A DNA stretch of 64,000 nt from positions 3,534,001-3,598,000 of the forward strand of contig NZ_CP109796.1 of assembly GCF_038725785.1 (NCBI RefSeq), read 5' to 3'. A program made the position numbers and the translations under genes. The notes under the pieces are model-generated. The model did no database searches. It was not told where the DNA came from and saw only the letters and a program-made list of their open reading frames with translations. This stretch comes from Termitidicoccus mucosus (lineage in GTDB: Bacteria; Verrucomicrobiota; Verrucomicrobiia; Opitutales; Opitutaceae). Positions 8,995 through 17,879 of the stretch are shown piece by piece (positions within the stretch are counted from its first letter, which is position 1; every line of letters starts with the position of its first letter).

Positions 8995-11358
8995 TCAGCG
9001 CTTTTTAGTCCGGGAGCAGACGCCCGGATTGCCACTTCGCCGGGCGACTGGCCGGCGCGGAGGATGGCGAGCGCGCGGCCATTGTGCAGTCTCCGTTTGT
9101 AATTCATCGCTGCGATGATCGCCGTTATCCACCGCGATCAGACGGGCCGCGCCGGACACCTCAAACGTCACCTCGCCGATAGCGTCCGGCACATCGCGAC
9201 CCTCGCTGTCAACGGCGCGCACTTTTATATACTGCAAATCAAGCCCGTCGGCCTGCCATTCGCCAGTTTCCGCCTCAAACCGCAAGGCGACGGCCTTCCC
9301 CGTGGTTTCGAGTTGATGGCGGGCCACCTCCCTGCCGCCGTTGCGCGCCACGGCCTCCACCCTGCCCTCGCTGTAAGGCATATCCTTCCAAAAAATGGCA
9401 TTCCGGCGCGATGGATCATCAATTATATTTTTTTGGATACCGAGAGACTTGCCGTTTATGAACAACTCCACTTCCTCCGCATTTGTATAAGTGACCAAAT
9501 TCAGCCTGGCACCCGGCGCGCGGTTCCAATGCGACGACATGGGCATTTGTCCCACCATGACATCGTTCCATTCAATGCTTTCCTCCTCCTTGTCCACCAC
9601 CCCGATGCGCACCACCGGTGCATCGTCAAACATGCTTTTGATAAAATAAGCCTGCGGGAAGGGTTCAAGTGAATGATCAAAGTATGAGTAATTCCAGCCC
9701 TTCGCCGGCCAGCCTTTCGACTCACCCCAGTATTCAATGCCGCCCCAGTAGGCAAGCCCGGCGACCTTGTCGAGATCCATGCCGAAGTAGGCTTTTCCCA
9801 TATCGGCCGTCGCGGCCTCGCTCTGGTAAAGAATCAGGTGCGGATGCAGTTTGGCATATTCCGGGAATGCGTAATAAGTGTAATTATAGCTGGCAACCTC
9901 AGTGACAACCGACAGTTCGGGAGGCTCAATCACGGTCTTGAATTCAGGTTCCCTGTGCCTGATCGCCCCCTTGCGCGCCGGAAACATGGCTACCGTCGTT
10001 TTGCGTGTTGGGTCGTGGCGTTTTACCAACACGTCAAGGATGCGGTAGCTGGTCACGCCCCAGTCGCCGGTGGGGTATCCCGCCAAATCCTCGCGCATTT
10101 GCAGTTCGTTGCCGAGGCTCCACATGATCACCGACGGGTGATTGCGGTCGCGTTTTATCCATTCGGGAATTGCCGCGGGCCACAATTGCGTCCACGGAAC
10201 GCGCCCGGCCCAATAGCTTGTGCCTCCCCATTTATCAAACAGTTCGTCCACAATCAAAAAACCGTGCTTGTCGGCGAGGCGCAGAAACGACTTGGAGTAG
10301 GGATTGTGCGAGGTGCGGACATGATTAAAGCCGAAGGCCTTCAGCGTTTCAAACTGCCGCTCAATGGCCCGCTCGTAGGCGGCGGCGCCCACCGCGCCCA
10401 AGTCGTGGTGATTGGCAATTCCCTTTAGTATGACTTTTTTGCCATTGAGCTTGAAACCGTATTCAGGCGAAAATTCGATGTGGCGGATGCCGAAGGTCTC
10501 CGTCACGCGGTCAACAATTTTGCCGTCCAATGTGAGTGTGATTACCGCTGAATATAAATGAGGCGTCTCGCACGACCACAATTGCGGTGTTTTGATATTC
10601 ACGACCGGAAGCGCGACCTCATCCGTCTGTTTCCTTGATTTCACCGGGGCTGCCCGATGCGTCGCGGCGACCTGCCGCCCATCGGGAGCGTAGATTTTTG
10701 CCTCAATGCCCACGGACAATTGTTTGCCGCGCAATCCCTCTACCTCGACCTGGATGCTGACCTCGGCATTGTGCTCCGAAACCTCCGGCGTTGTTATAAA
10801 GACGCCGTGCCGGGCGACGGCTATGTCACCTTTCACCAATAAATGCACATCGCGGTATAAACCGCCGCCGGTATACCAGCGCGAGTTGCCGTCCTTGCCG
10901 GTGTCGGCCCTCACGACGATCACATTTCCATCCTCATATTTTATATATTTCGTGACATCGGCCTCGAAGCCGAGATAGCCGTAATCCGTCCCGCCCACCT
11001 TTGTCCCGTTGAACCAGACATCGCCCGCCAGCAGGATTCCTTCAAAATCCAGCACCACGCGTTTGCCTTTCCACGCCGGATCGGCCTTGAACGATTTGCG
11101 ATACCAACCAGCACCCATTTTCTTGAACCCACGCGAGCCCTTGGCAGACTTGTTCCAAGGCTGCTCGATCTGGAAGTCGTGCGGCAAATCAAGCGCGCGC
11201 CAGCCCGAGTCATTATAGGCGGCGGATTGCGCGCCATCCGCGTCGCCCGCGTGAAACTTCCATCCGAAATTAAACAACAGGGACGCGCGGTCGTCACCCG
11301 CGAACAGCGAAGATGCCACCAGCAGGCCGATTATTGTCAGCATGATTTTCTTATGCAT
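8995..11358 (-). CDS. GH2 beta-galactosidase-like enzyme, frameshifted near the C-terminus
   Basis: From the ATG at 11358 (MHKKIMLTIIGLLVASSLFAG, signal peptide) this encodes about 787 residues. The order is a sugar-binding jelly roll (WRALDLPHDFQIE, GAGWYRKSF), an immunoglobulin-like domain and a TIM barrel with NHHDLGAVG, VRTSHNPY, VIMWSLGNEL (acid/base Glu) and LYQSEAAT (likely nucleophile Glu), then DUF4982-like and Ig-like C-terminal domains. The annotated frame ends in an Arg/Pro-rich tail. Removing one base of the AA pair at 9101-9102 restores a family-like ending (DEYKRRLHNGRALAIL) that would stop at 8967. So the last 45 or so residues are out of frame, by real mutation or sequencing error. 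It is the promoter-proximal gene of the pectin cluster and would remove galactosyl side chains. Confidence 0.9.
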   Translation of the reverse strand: MHKKIMLTIIGLLVASSLFAGDDRASLLFNFGWKFHAGDADGAQSAAYNDSGWRALDLPHDFQIEQPWNKSAKGSRGFKKMGAGWYRKSFKADPAWKGKRVVLDFEGILLAGDVWFNGTKVGGTDYGYLGFEADVTKYIKYEDGNVIVVRADTGKDGNSRWYTGGGLYRDVHLLVKGDIAVARHGVFITTPEVSEHNAEVSIQVEVEGLRGKQLSVGIEAKIYAPDGRQVAATHRAAPVKSRKQTDEVALPVVNIKTPQLWSCETPHLYSAVITLTLDGKIVDRVTETFGIRHIEFSPEYGFKLNGKKVILKGIANHHDLGAVGAAAYERAIERQFETLKAFGFNHVRTSHNPYSKSFLRLADKHGFLIVDELFDKWGGTSYWAGRVPWTQLWPAAIPEWIKRDRNHPSVIMWSLGNELQMREDLAGYPTGDWGVTSYRILDVLVKRHDPTRKTTVAMFPARKGAIRHREPEFKTVIEPPELSVVTEVASYNYTYYAFPEYAKLHPHLILYQSEAATADMGKAYFGMDLDKVAGLAYWGGIEYWGESKGWPAKGWNYSYFDHSLEPFPQAYFIKSMFDDAPVVRIGVVDKEEESIEWNDVMVGQMPMSSHWNRAPGARLNLVTYTNAEEVELFINGKSLGIQKNIIDDPSRRNAIFWKDMPYSEGRVEAVARNGGREVARHQLETTGKAVALRFEAETGEWQADGLDLQYIKVRAVDSEGRDVPDAIGEVTFEVSGAARLIAVDNGDHRSDELQTETAQWPRARHPPRRPVARRSGNPGVCSRTKKR

Positions 11359-12091
11359 GATTATGTTTGGGTTGTAATGATTGTTGTAGCAATTGGCGAG
11401 CAGCCCAGGATCGATGCCGACGGTCCACACCGCTGCTTGGGTTTCTCCAGCGACAATAAATGCACGAGCGCCCAGTCCTGATCGTTGAGCAAAGCGCGGC
11501 GCCCAAGGGCGAAAGGAGTTTTTTCGTCATGCGACAAGATGAGGTTGGACTTGTTGGGTAGGGTGCTGAATCGGGTTGGATTTGGGCTCCATGTTATCAG
11601 AAACCGTGGAACCGCCGCATCTCTAATATTAGGGATTTTTTGCACACGCCACTTTGCACTTTTCGGGCAAGGATATGGTAGCCTAAATTTCATAACATAA
11701 TGATTAATATTGACTTGAAAAACAAAAATGGCACTTAATTTGCAATACGCATCGTGGACACAGTGAAACTCCAATAAGCAGGTGACAATCAGCGCCATCC
11801 GGCCCGGATTGGACGCACGGTTTCAGCACGAAACCGATGCTGGTCGCAAGCGGCAATTCTGTGTGTTGGATACACATTGCGCCCAAACGGTGTGCATCCC
11901 GATGCATGGGCCCGCCGATTGCATCGGCCAAGTTTGCCCGCAGCCGCCATGGAAGCCGACCTTTGAAAATCACACCAGTAGAAGCATCATGCCAAAGCCA
12001 TGCGCTGCACAATCGTGTGTTTCCGCAACCGTCACTGGACTAATCTTGGCCTTAAAATCCATTTGGGAATGATGTCATGCAGCCAATGCAT
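11359..12091. other. Gap between the GH2 gene and the mobile region
   Basis: No convincing gene is seen in these 733 bases. The part next to the GH2 start presumably holds its promoter. A strong sigma-54-type promoter sequence lies at 11729-11744, pointing away from the GH2 gene. Short open frames further on lack a start context and do not resemble a family. Around 12080-12115 there is a cluster of ATGCAT words that may mark the end of the mobile region. Confidence 0.5.
11729..11744 (+). promoter_or_regulatory. Sigma-54 (-24/-12) promoter-like site
   Basis: TGGCACTTAATTTGCA matches the RpoN consensus TGGCAC-N5-TTGCA, with GG and GC separated by exactly ten bases. It reads rightwards, where no gene is recognisable before the convergent AAA+ gene, so it would drive a small RNA, an unrecognised peptide or a lost gene. 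The consensus match was judged by eye. Confidence 0.5.
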
Positions 12092-13018
12092 TTAATGCAT
12101 TTTGCATGCAGCTTTCATCAATAGTGCTACGGCCACTCGGTCTTGCAAGAATCGCTCGACCGCGCTGCGCATGGGACGCGCGCCAAGCGTCTTGTGAAAC
12201 CCCGCCCGCAGGATCGCCTCCACATCGTCGGGCGTGATTTCCAAATCATGCCCGAGCCCGCGCAGCCGCGCCAGTTCGCCCGCGATCATGGCCTCGCAAA
12301 TCTCCCGCTGCACCGCATACGGCAACCGCGCAAACACCACCTTTTCCGTCATGCGCCCCACCAGTTCGGGACGCAGTGTTTGATTCACCCGCGCCAATAC
12401 CGTGCGCTCAATGCTCGCGAACGGTGCGGACTGCATCCGCATCGCCTCCGCCGCGCCGATGTTCGATGTGCATACGATATAATATCCCGAAAGGTTTTTC
12501 CTCTCGCCGCTTGCCAGCGTAATGCTCGCGTCATCCAGAATCTGCAAAAACAAGTCCAGCACGAGTGGATGCGCCTTTTCGATTTCATCAAACAAAAGAG
12601 TTCCGCCATTGCCGCCGCCACCGTCGCCCTGCGCGGCCTCCGTCTTCGCCAGCGCCCGGCCAAGCAAGCCAATATCGCCGACCTTCTCGCCAATCAGTTT
12701 TTCAACCGAGGCTTGGTTTTGGTATTCCGACATGTCAAAGCGCAGCGGCTTCGCCCCGCCGAACAAATACCCCGTGAACGCATTCGTTATCTCCGTCTTG
12801 CCCGTCCCCGTCGGGCCGACGAAGAGGAACGAGCCTTTGGGCCGTCCCGGATGAGAGAGGCCGAGTTCGCCGCGCCGCAACACCGATTCCACGCACCCGA
12901 TGACATGCGCCTGCCCCTTGATGTGCCCGCGCAGATGCGCGCCGAGGTCGCGAAGCTGTTCGCGCCGCTGGCGAAACCAGTCATCGCCGATGTTTTTAAT
13001 GGGTCGAAATTCTCTCAT
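12092..13018 (-). CDS. ClpB-like AAA+ ATPase of the mobilisation module
   Basis: A 308-residue single AAA+ module resembling the second ATPase ring (AAA_2 plus D2-small domain) of Clp/Hsp100 proteins. It has Walker A FVGPTGTGKTE, the pore-loop-like region RFDMSEYQNQASVEKLIG, Walker B LLFDEIEKAHP, and the small-domain motif FHKTLGARPMRSAVERFLQD. It has no N-terminal substrate domain and no first ring. It starts 12 nt after the coupling-protein stop and is the last gene of the relaxase/small protein/coupling ATPase series. A role in unfolding or remodelling proteins during conjugative transfer is an inference from position. Confidence 0.85.
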   Translation of the reverse strand: MREFRPIKNIGDDWFRQRREQLRDLGAHLRGHIKGQAHVIGCVESVLRRGELGLSHPGRPKGSFLFVGPTGTGKTEITNAFTGYLFGGAKPLRFDMSEYQNQASVEKLIGEKVGDIGLLGRALAKTEAAQGDGGGGNGGTLLFDEIEKAHPLVLDLFLQILDDASITLASGERKNLSGYYIVCTSNIGAAEAMRMQSAPFASIERTVLARVNQTLRPELVGRMTEKVVFARLPYAVQREICEAMIAGELARLRGLGHDLEITPDDVEAILRAGFHKTLGARPMRSAVERFLQDRVAVALLMKAACKMH

Positions 13019-13030
13019 GGCAAAACGAGC

Positions 13031-14590
13031 TTAACGAAACCATCCGCACACGCGCCCGTCCGCATCGCGCGGCGGCAGCACCACGCGCCGAAACCCGGCC
13101 TCGCAGTGCTGCACGACCGCCTGAAACTTCCGCAACCGCCGAAACTCGTGCGGCTCTATATAATACTTTTCCTCCTCGGAATAGGAGGATGTCCGCCTGC
13201 CGGCAGAGTAACCATAACTGTGTTTCCTATACTTCTTCTTGCCCAGCGTATCCGCCGCGATTTTCGCGGATTCCTCGTCGGCGGCCTTGAACATGACGCG
13301 GTTCGCCATGTTCGCGATAAAAACCCGGGCCTTTTGCTCGTCGCCAATCGGCGGAATGAGCGACGTGTAACTCTGCGTCGCCGCGACCACCGTCGCCCTG
13401 GCCTCGCGCATCACGTCCACGACATTGTAATCACTCGTGCCATCGTGATTCGCCGTCACGATTTTTTGCGCCTCGTCAGCCCATAATATTAATAAATTGT
13501 CATTCGCCCGCTCCTTCGAGGTGCGGTCGAAGCGCAGCAGCACATGCGAATAGAACACGAGCTTGAGCAGCGTGTGAATGTATCTGCGTTCCGTTTTGAA
13601 ACGTTGCGGAATCGAAACGCAAATCACCTTGCCCCGGTCGATCTCCGCAAACGAAAGCGTTGATTTCTCGGGACAAAACACCCTCGCGATGTCGGGATGC
13701 GTAAAATGCTTCAACCGGTTCGCCAGCGTGCCGCGCACGCCGCCCAGTTGATCCTTCGGCTGGCTGGCGATCTGCGTTTCGTAATACTCCATCAGTTCGC
13801 GCGACTCCGGCGTGTTTTTTTCATCCAGTATGCCGATAATGTCCTTCGTCCATGCGTCCGATGAGAGCATTTCATAGGCGTGGTTGAGCGTGACGGACAA
13901 CCCGGCGCACTCCAGCGCCTGAAACGCAAAATCCATCTGGATTTCCGCCTGTGTCTTGAAAAACGACTGGTCGCCGTCCTGCCCGAGCGAGGCGGCGACA
14001 TCGCAGACATCCTTCGCCTTGGCCGAAAAGGGCAGGCGCGCGTCCTCAAGATAGTTGAACGTGTGCGGCGGCTCCCAATCCGCAGGCGCGCCGTCCGGCC
14101 GCACTTGCAGCAAAATCAAGTCCTGTTCGCGCCCGAGGTGCCTGAACATCGCCGAAAGCGTCTCCCAGTAAAGCCCCTTGTCATCGATGCAGATGCCACC
14201 CCAGTGCGGACAGTTTTTCGAGACCTGCCAGAGCATGGCGTTGATGGCCGAGAGCGTTTTCCCCGAACCCGTCTCGCCCGTCACCAGCCAGCCCCGGCAA
14301 AAATCATTCAGCGACCACGAAAACCCGCCCAGCGTCAGAATCGGCCTCACACGCGGGCGACCGCGCGCCGCCATCACACCGCACGCCACCTGCCAGACGG
14401 CAAACACGGCGAACACCGCCGTCATCGCCAGCGCCGCGCCCGGCGGCATGGCGGCGCGCCGCGCGAAAAACGCGCAGCCAAGGCTCACGGCAGCGAGAAG
14501 AAAACGAAACAGCATAAGTGCAAATGCCGCGCGCAACCTTGCACACAGCCTCGCCATTATGCCCGAAAACACCGCGCCCGGCTTGGACAT
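13031..14590 (-). CDS. VirD4/TraD-type conjugal coupling ATPase
   Basis: A 519-residue protein with an N-terminal hydrophobic region (two probable membrane helices, residues 14-75), then the ATPase: Walker A WLVTGETGSGKTLSAINAML, Walker B LLILWADEAQKIV and the downstream motif VVAATQSYTSLIPPIG typical of the TraD/VirD4 family. Coupling proteins bring the relaxase-DNA complex to a type IV secretion channel and pump DNA. It lies directly after the relaxase and its small companion on the same strand. No secretion-channel genes are in the window, so transfer would rely on genes elsewhere or on a helper element. Confidence 0.9.
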   Translation of the reverse strand: MSKPGAVFSGIMARLCARLRAAFALMLFRFLLAAVSLGCAFFARRAAMPPGAALAMTAVFAVFAVWQVACGVMAARGRPRVRPILTLGGFSWSLNDFCRGWLVTGETGSGKTLSAINAMLWQVSKNCPHWGGICIDDKGLYWETLSAMFRHLGREQDLILLQVRPDGAPADWEPPHTFNYLEDARLPFSAKAKDVCDVAASLGQDGDQSFFKTQAEIQMDFAFQALECAGLSVTLNHAYEMLSSDAWTKDIIGILDEKNTPESRELMEYYETQIASQPKDQLGGVRGTLANRLKHFTHPDIARVFCPEKSTLSFAEIDRGKVICVSIPQRFKTERRYIHTLLKLVFYSHVLLRFDRTSKERANDNLLILWADEAQKIVTANHDGTSDYNVVDVMREARATVVAATQSYTSLIPPIGDEQKARVFIANMANRVMFKAADEESAKIAADTLGKKKYRKHSYGYSAGRRTSSYSEEEKYYIEPHEFRRLRKFQAVVQHCEAGFRRVVLPPRDADGRVCGWFR

Positions 14591-14622
14591 TCAGACCATT
14601 TTCAGGGACGAAACGACCATGC

Positions 14623-15048
14623 TTATTTTGCCACCACGTTTATTTCCGAAACCACAGGCGCGGGTGCGGCGACGCCCGCCGTGGCAGCCTGGTAGCTTTC
14701 CGAAACCTCGCGCAATTCACGCAGGGCGAACGCTCCGATGGCATCGACCACGCCGCCGAGGTTGTGCCCGCGCACGGAGACATCGTGGCTCATAAAGACC
14801 AGACGCAAGTGCTCGCATTTGCCCGTGCCATCGCCAGTCGCTACATCCGGTTCGTAACTCACGCCGTGGAAACAAGCCCACGGAAGCAGCCAGCATTGTT
14901 TGTCCCGCCTTATGAGGCGCAGGAATGGCGGTGGCGTCGCCGAAGTCTCGCGTTTTTCGGACGCGGCACTGCCGTTTCCGGACGATGTGATATTACCACC
15001 GGCGGCCCGGGCCAGGCGGTGGCGTTCGATTTCATTTTTCAGGCTCAT
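14623..15048 (-). CDS. Small protein coupled to the relaxase gene
   Basis: A 141-residue protein of unknown family. The start ATG at 15048 overlaps the relaxase TGA in an ATGA arrangement, with AAGGGG eight bases upstream, indicating translational coupling. The sequence begins MSLKNEIERHRLARAAGG and contains LRLVFMSHDVSVRGHNL and DAIGAFALRELREVSESY. No signal peptide or membrane helix is seen, and the centre is Trp/Cys-containing (DKQCWLLPWACFHG). Its position between relaxase and coupling ATPase suggests an accessory mobilisation factor, which is inference only. Confidence 0.75.
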   Translation of the reverse strand: MSLKNEIERHRLARAAGGNITSSGNGSAASEKRETSATPPPFLRLIRRDKQCWLLPWACFHGVSYEPDVATGDGTGKCEHLRLVFMSHDVSVRGHNLGGVVDAIGAFALRELREVSESYQAATAGVAAPAPVVSEINVVAK

Positions 15049-17879
15049 AATTGTATTCCCCTTGATTGGTCTTGTTGCGGTTGCTGTTTCTGTTGCGGAG
15101 GCGGCACCCATTGCCGGAGCGATTCGTGCAAACGTTGCTGCGCCTTCAACGACAACTGGTGCTGAAATGCCTCCTTGAGTCTCTGGCGCACGGCCTCGGC
15201 GGTCGCCTCGTCGGGCTTGACAGACAGCGCCAGTTCGCGGTCGGACTCGCGCTCGACGTTCAGCCGCAGCGCCTCCTTGTCGCTGGTAAACACGACGACT
15301 TTCCGCCGCGCCCGCGATATGCCCACATACCATTGCTGGCGGCTCATCATAGACGCTTGTTCGCCGTCATGGGCGACGAGCACGGTATCGACGGTCTTGC
15401 CCTGCGAGGCATAGGTCGTAACCGCGTAGCCGCGCACAAACATCCGCTGCGACGGCGCGAGCGTTTTCGAGACTCCCGCGTCATCACGCACGCGGATGCG
15501 CCCGTCCTTCATCACGCGCCGCACCGTCACCAGTTCGCCGTTGCGAACCGCCGCGCCGTCGGCGGATTTACTGTTGAACTTCATCTGCAAGCGGTCGCCC
15601 CGCGCCAGTTCCAATTCACTCGTCCTGGTGACGACAAAGCGGTCCGCGCATTTGTAGCTCACGGTCGTGGCGCGCCCGTCCTTGCGCAAGGTAACGCCGT
15701 GTTCGTCGGCACCGGCAATCTCGCACCAGTCCCCCCGCTGAAAACGTCCGTAACCGCGAATGAACAAAACCCCTGAGTCCGGCGTGTAGAAGCGCGCATC
15801 ATGCTTTTGCGCCTCGCTCAAGTCTACCGACTGCCACGACACCACCGGCCTGCCCGCGCCCAGCCTGCCGGTCTCGCGCAGACGCGCGCGGATGGCGTCG
15901 TTGGCCGCGTGCACGTCATCCCAGGTCTGCGCCACCGCGAGCACCCGTTCCTTGCGGCTCAGCGCCCCGCAATATTCACGCGCCAGTTCCACCATGCGTT
16001 CGCCGGCATCAAGTTCACGAATGCACCCCATTGCATCCAGTTTGTCGAATGAAGCCGCCAGCCGGCCCTCCGCCGCAGCCTTCACCGCCGAGCGGTATTT
16101 TCGCACAAACGCCTTTTCTTCCCGCGATGCCACCGCCTCCGGGTCCTGCCTTCGGATTTTTTTCAAATGCACCGTCTGCAAATTCGTGTGCTCCTCGATG
16201 GCACGCAGCGCGTCCGAGGCGGCCACGGCACCCTGCTGCCGCGTGTCGCCCGACAGGATCAACCGCCCGCCGCAGGCCCGCACCTGGTCAACCAGCGCGC
16301 GCATGTCGCGCCCGCCGATCTGCCCGGCCTCATCGAGAATCACGACCGCTCCGCGCGGCAGTTGCCCTCCCGCCCCGTCCGCGCCTCCCGCCAGCAGCTT
16401 TGCCAAAGTGTCCGCCGAGGCGAGGCCGTCGCGACGCAAATCTGCCGCCTGCTGGTGTTGCGGCGCGAACACGAGCACGGGATGCCCCGCCGCCTCCACC
16501 CCCCGCACGACCTCGCGCACCGCAAATGTTTTCCCCACTCCCGCCGCCCCTTGGAACACCGTGATAAAATCCCGGCTGCGCAGGATGCGCAGCACCGCTC
16601 CGCGCTGTTCCGCCGACAACGATTCCGCCGGTTGATGCCCCGCGTTGAACGCGGCATGGCTTCGCATCCCGTTTTGCGCGTCGAGCACAAGGGAAAACTC
16701 GCACACCAGCGCCTCGCGGTTGGTCAGCTTGCGCGACTTCGCATCGCGAATGTAATCGCGCTTCGCCATCTCGTTTTCCAAGTCTTCCAAGGAAAAATTT
16801 TGACCGCGCCCGCGAGCCAGGGCCGCCGACATCAGCTCGTAGTCGCCGACCACCGAACGCCGCTCAAACAGGTGCTCGTCCGCCCATGCCACAAATCCGG
16901 GCAGCCCGCATTTTTCCGAGGACTCCACCGGCAGCGGCGGCGGCAGGCGCGCCGGCTCCAACTTTGCCAGCGCCTCATGTTCGGAGGCGGGCATTTCCGA
17001 GGCCCAGCGCGGATGCAGTTTTTCCGCGCACAGGCTTCTTATTTTGCGCCGCCGCTTGTCCTGCGCGACCTGCGCGCGGAGAGCCTTTTCGTTGCCACGC
17101 AATCCTTCCTCCGCGATGCGTTTTTTCGTCTCCGCATCAATCTGCTGATGCCGCTTGGAAAAGCGGGCAATCACGCCCTCCGGCACCCCCTGAATCTCAA
17201 ATCCGGTCGGCGTGTTGACGATTTCATAGCCAAGATTTCGGAGCCCCTTCGCCATCTCATGGTAGTAAAGATTCTCGGCGAACTTTTGGGCGCGATACAT
17301 GCCCGTCGCGTGAAGCGCCTTCCACTTTTCCTCCGTCCAGTCGTAGGTCGCGTTGAACACCACGCAGTGCGTGTGCAGGTGCGGATCAAGCTCCCGGCTG
17401 GTGTCATGCCGGAACAACGCGGCGACGATTCCCCCGGTCACGCGCTCGCCGTTCTCGCCGTCCTTGCGCACGCGCGTCTCGGCGAACTTTTCCAATTCAT
17501 CCACCATCGCGCGAACGGCGCGGTCATGGAGTTCGATAATCCGGGCATCCTGCCAAAGCGCGACCACCGAAATCGACTTCGGCGGACTGATCGTGAAGTC
17601 GTAAAACACGCGGCGGTTCGACACCGTGTGTTCGCCTTCCCGACGGGTCGTGTTGCGCCGCATCGTCAAGAGTTGTCCGGTTTCCGGGTGCTGACCCTCG
17701 CACATCGCCAAGAAACTTTTTTCATCCACCACGCCGTCGAGTCCGAGCATGGACGCGGCGACACCGCGCCACTCGCCGCGCACCACATGGCCGTCCATGT
17801 AGTAGTCTCCCGTGGCCAGATGCTCGCGAAAATACCCCTCCGCGTTGGACAAATTCAACTGCGGCTTGGCCGTCAGCAT
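15045..17879 (-). CDS. MobF-family conjugative relaxase/helicase (TrwC/TraI-like)
   Basis: A 944-residue protein from the ATG at 17879, chosen because GGGAGGTG precedes it by about six bases; the open frame further upstream is GC-rich non-coding sequence. The N-terminal relaxase domain has the tyrosine region GYFREHLATGDYYMDG, FYDFTISPPKSISVVAL and the metal-binding His triad DPHLHTHCVVFNAT. The C-terminal part is a RecD2/TraI-type superfamily 1B helicase: Walker A FQGAAGVGKTFAVREV, Walker B VVILDEAGQIGG, and the late motifs TTYASQGKTVDTVLVA and YVGISRARRKVVVFT. It should nick the transfer origin, stay bound to the 5' end and unwind the strand. It is first in its operon, and the origin is probably in the GC-rich gap just upstream. 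Confidence 0.95.
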   Translation of the reverse strand: MLTAKPQLNLSNAEGYFREHLATGDYYMDGHVVRGEWRGVAASMLGLDGVVDEKSFLAMCEGQHPETGQLLTMRRNTTRREGEHTVSNRRVFYDFTISPPKSISVVALWQDARIIELHDRAVRAMVDELEKFAETRVRKDGENGERVTGGIVAALFRHDTSRELDPHLHTHCVVFNATYDWTEEKWKALHATGMYRAQKFAENLYYHEMAKGLRNLGYEIVNTPTGFEIQGVPEGVIARFSKRHQQIDAETKKRIAEEGLRGNEKALRAQVAQDKRRRKIRSLCAEKLHPRWASEMPASEHEALAKLEPARLPPPLPVESSEKCGLPGFVAWADEHLFERRSVVGDYELMSAALARGRGQNFSLEDLENEMAKRDYIRDAKSRKLTNREALVCEFSLVLDAQNGMRSHAAFNAGHQPAESLSAEQRGAVLRILRSRDFITVFQGAAGVGKTFAVREVVRGVEAAGHPVLVFAPQHQQAADLRRDGLASADTLAKLLAGGADGAGGQLPRGAVVILDEAGQIGGRDMRALVDQVRACGGRLILSGDTRQQGAVAASDALRAIEEHTNLQTVHLKKIRRQDPEAVASREEKAFVRKYRSAVKAAAEGRLAASFDKLDAMGCIRELDAGERMVELAREYCGALSRKERVLAVAQTWDDVHAANDAIRARLRETGRLGAGRPVVSWQSVDLSEAQKHDARFYTPDSGVLFIRGYGRFQRGDWCEIAGADEHGVTLRKDGRATTVSYKCADRFVVTRTSELELARGDRLQMKFNSKSADGAAVRNGELVTVRRVMKDGRIRVRDDAGVSKTLAPSQRMFVRGYAVTTYASQGKTVDTVLVAHDGEQASMMSRQQWYVGISRARRKVVVFTSDKEALRLNVERESDRELALSVKPDEATAEAVRQRLKEAFQHQLSLKAQQRLHESLRQWVPPPQQKQQPQQDQSRGIQL

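Noticed and set aside
12143-13486. Long open frame antisense to the AAA+ and coupling ATPase genes
   Set aside because: The opposite strand encodes clear Walker motifs in two genes, and this frame crosses their boundary. Its product is His/Arg/Pro-rich.
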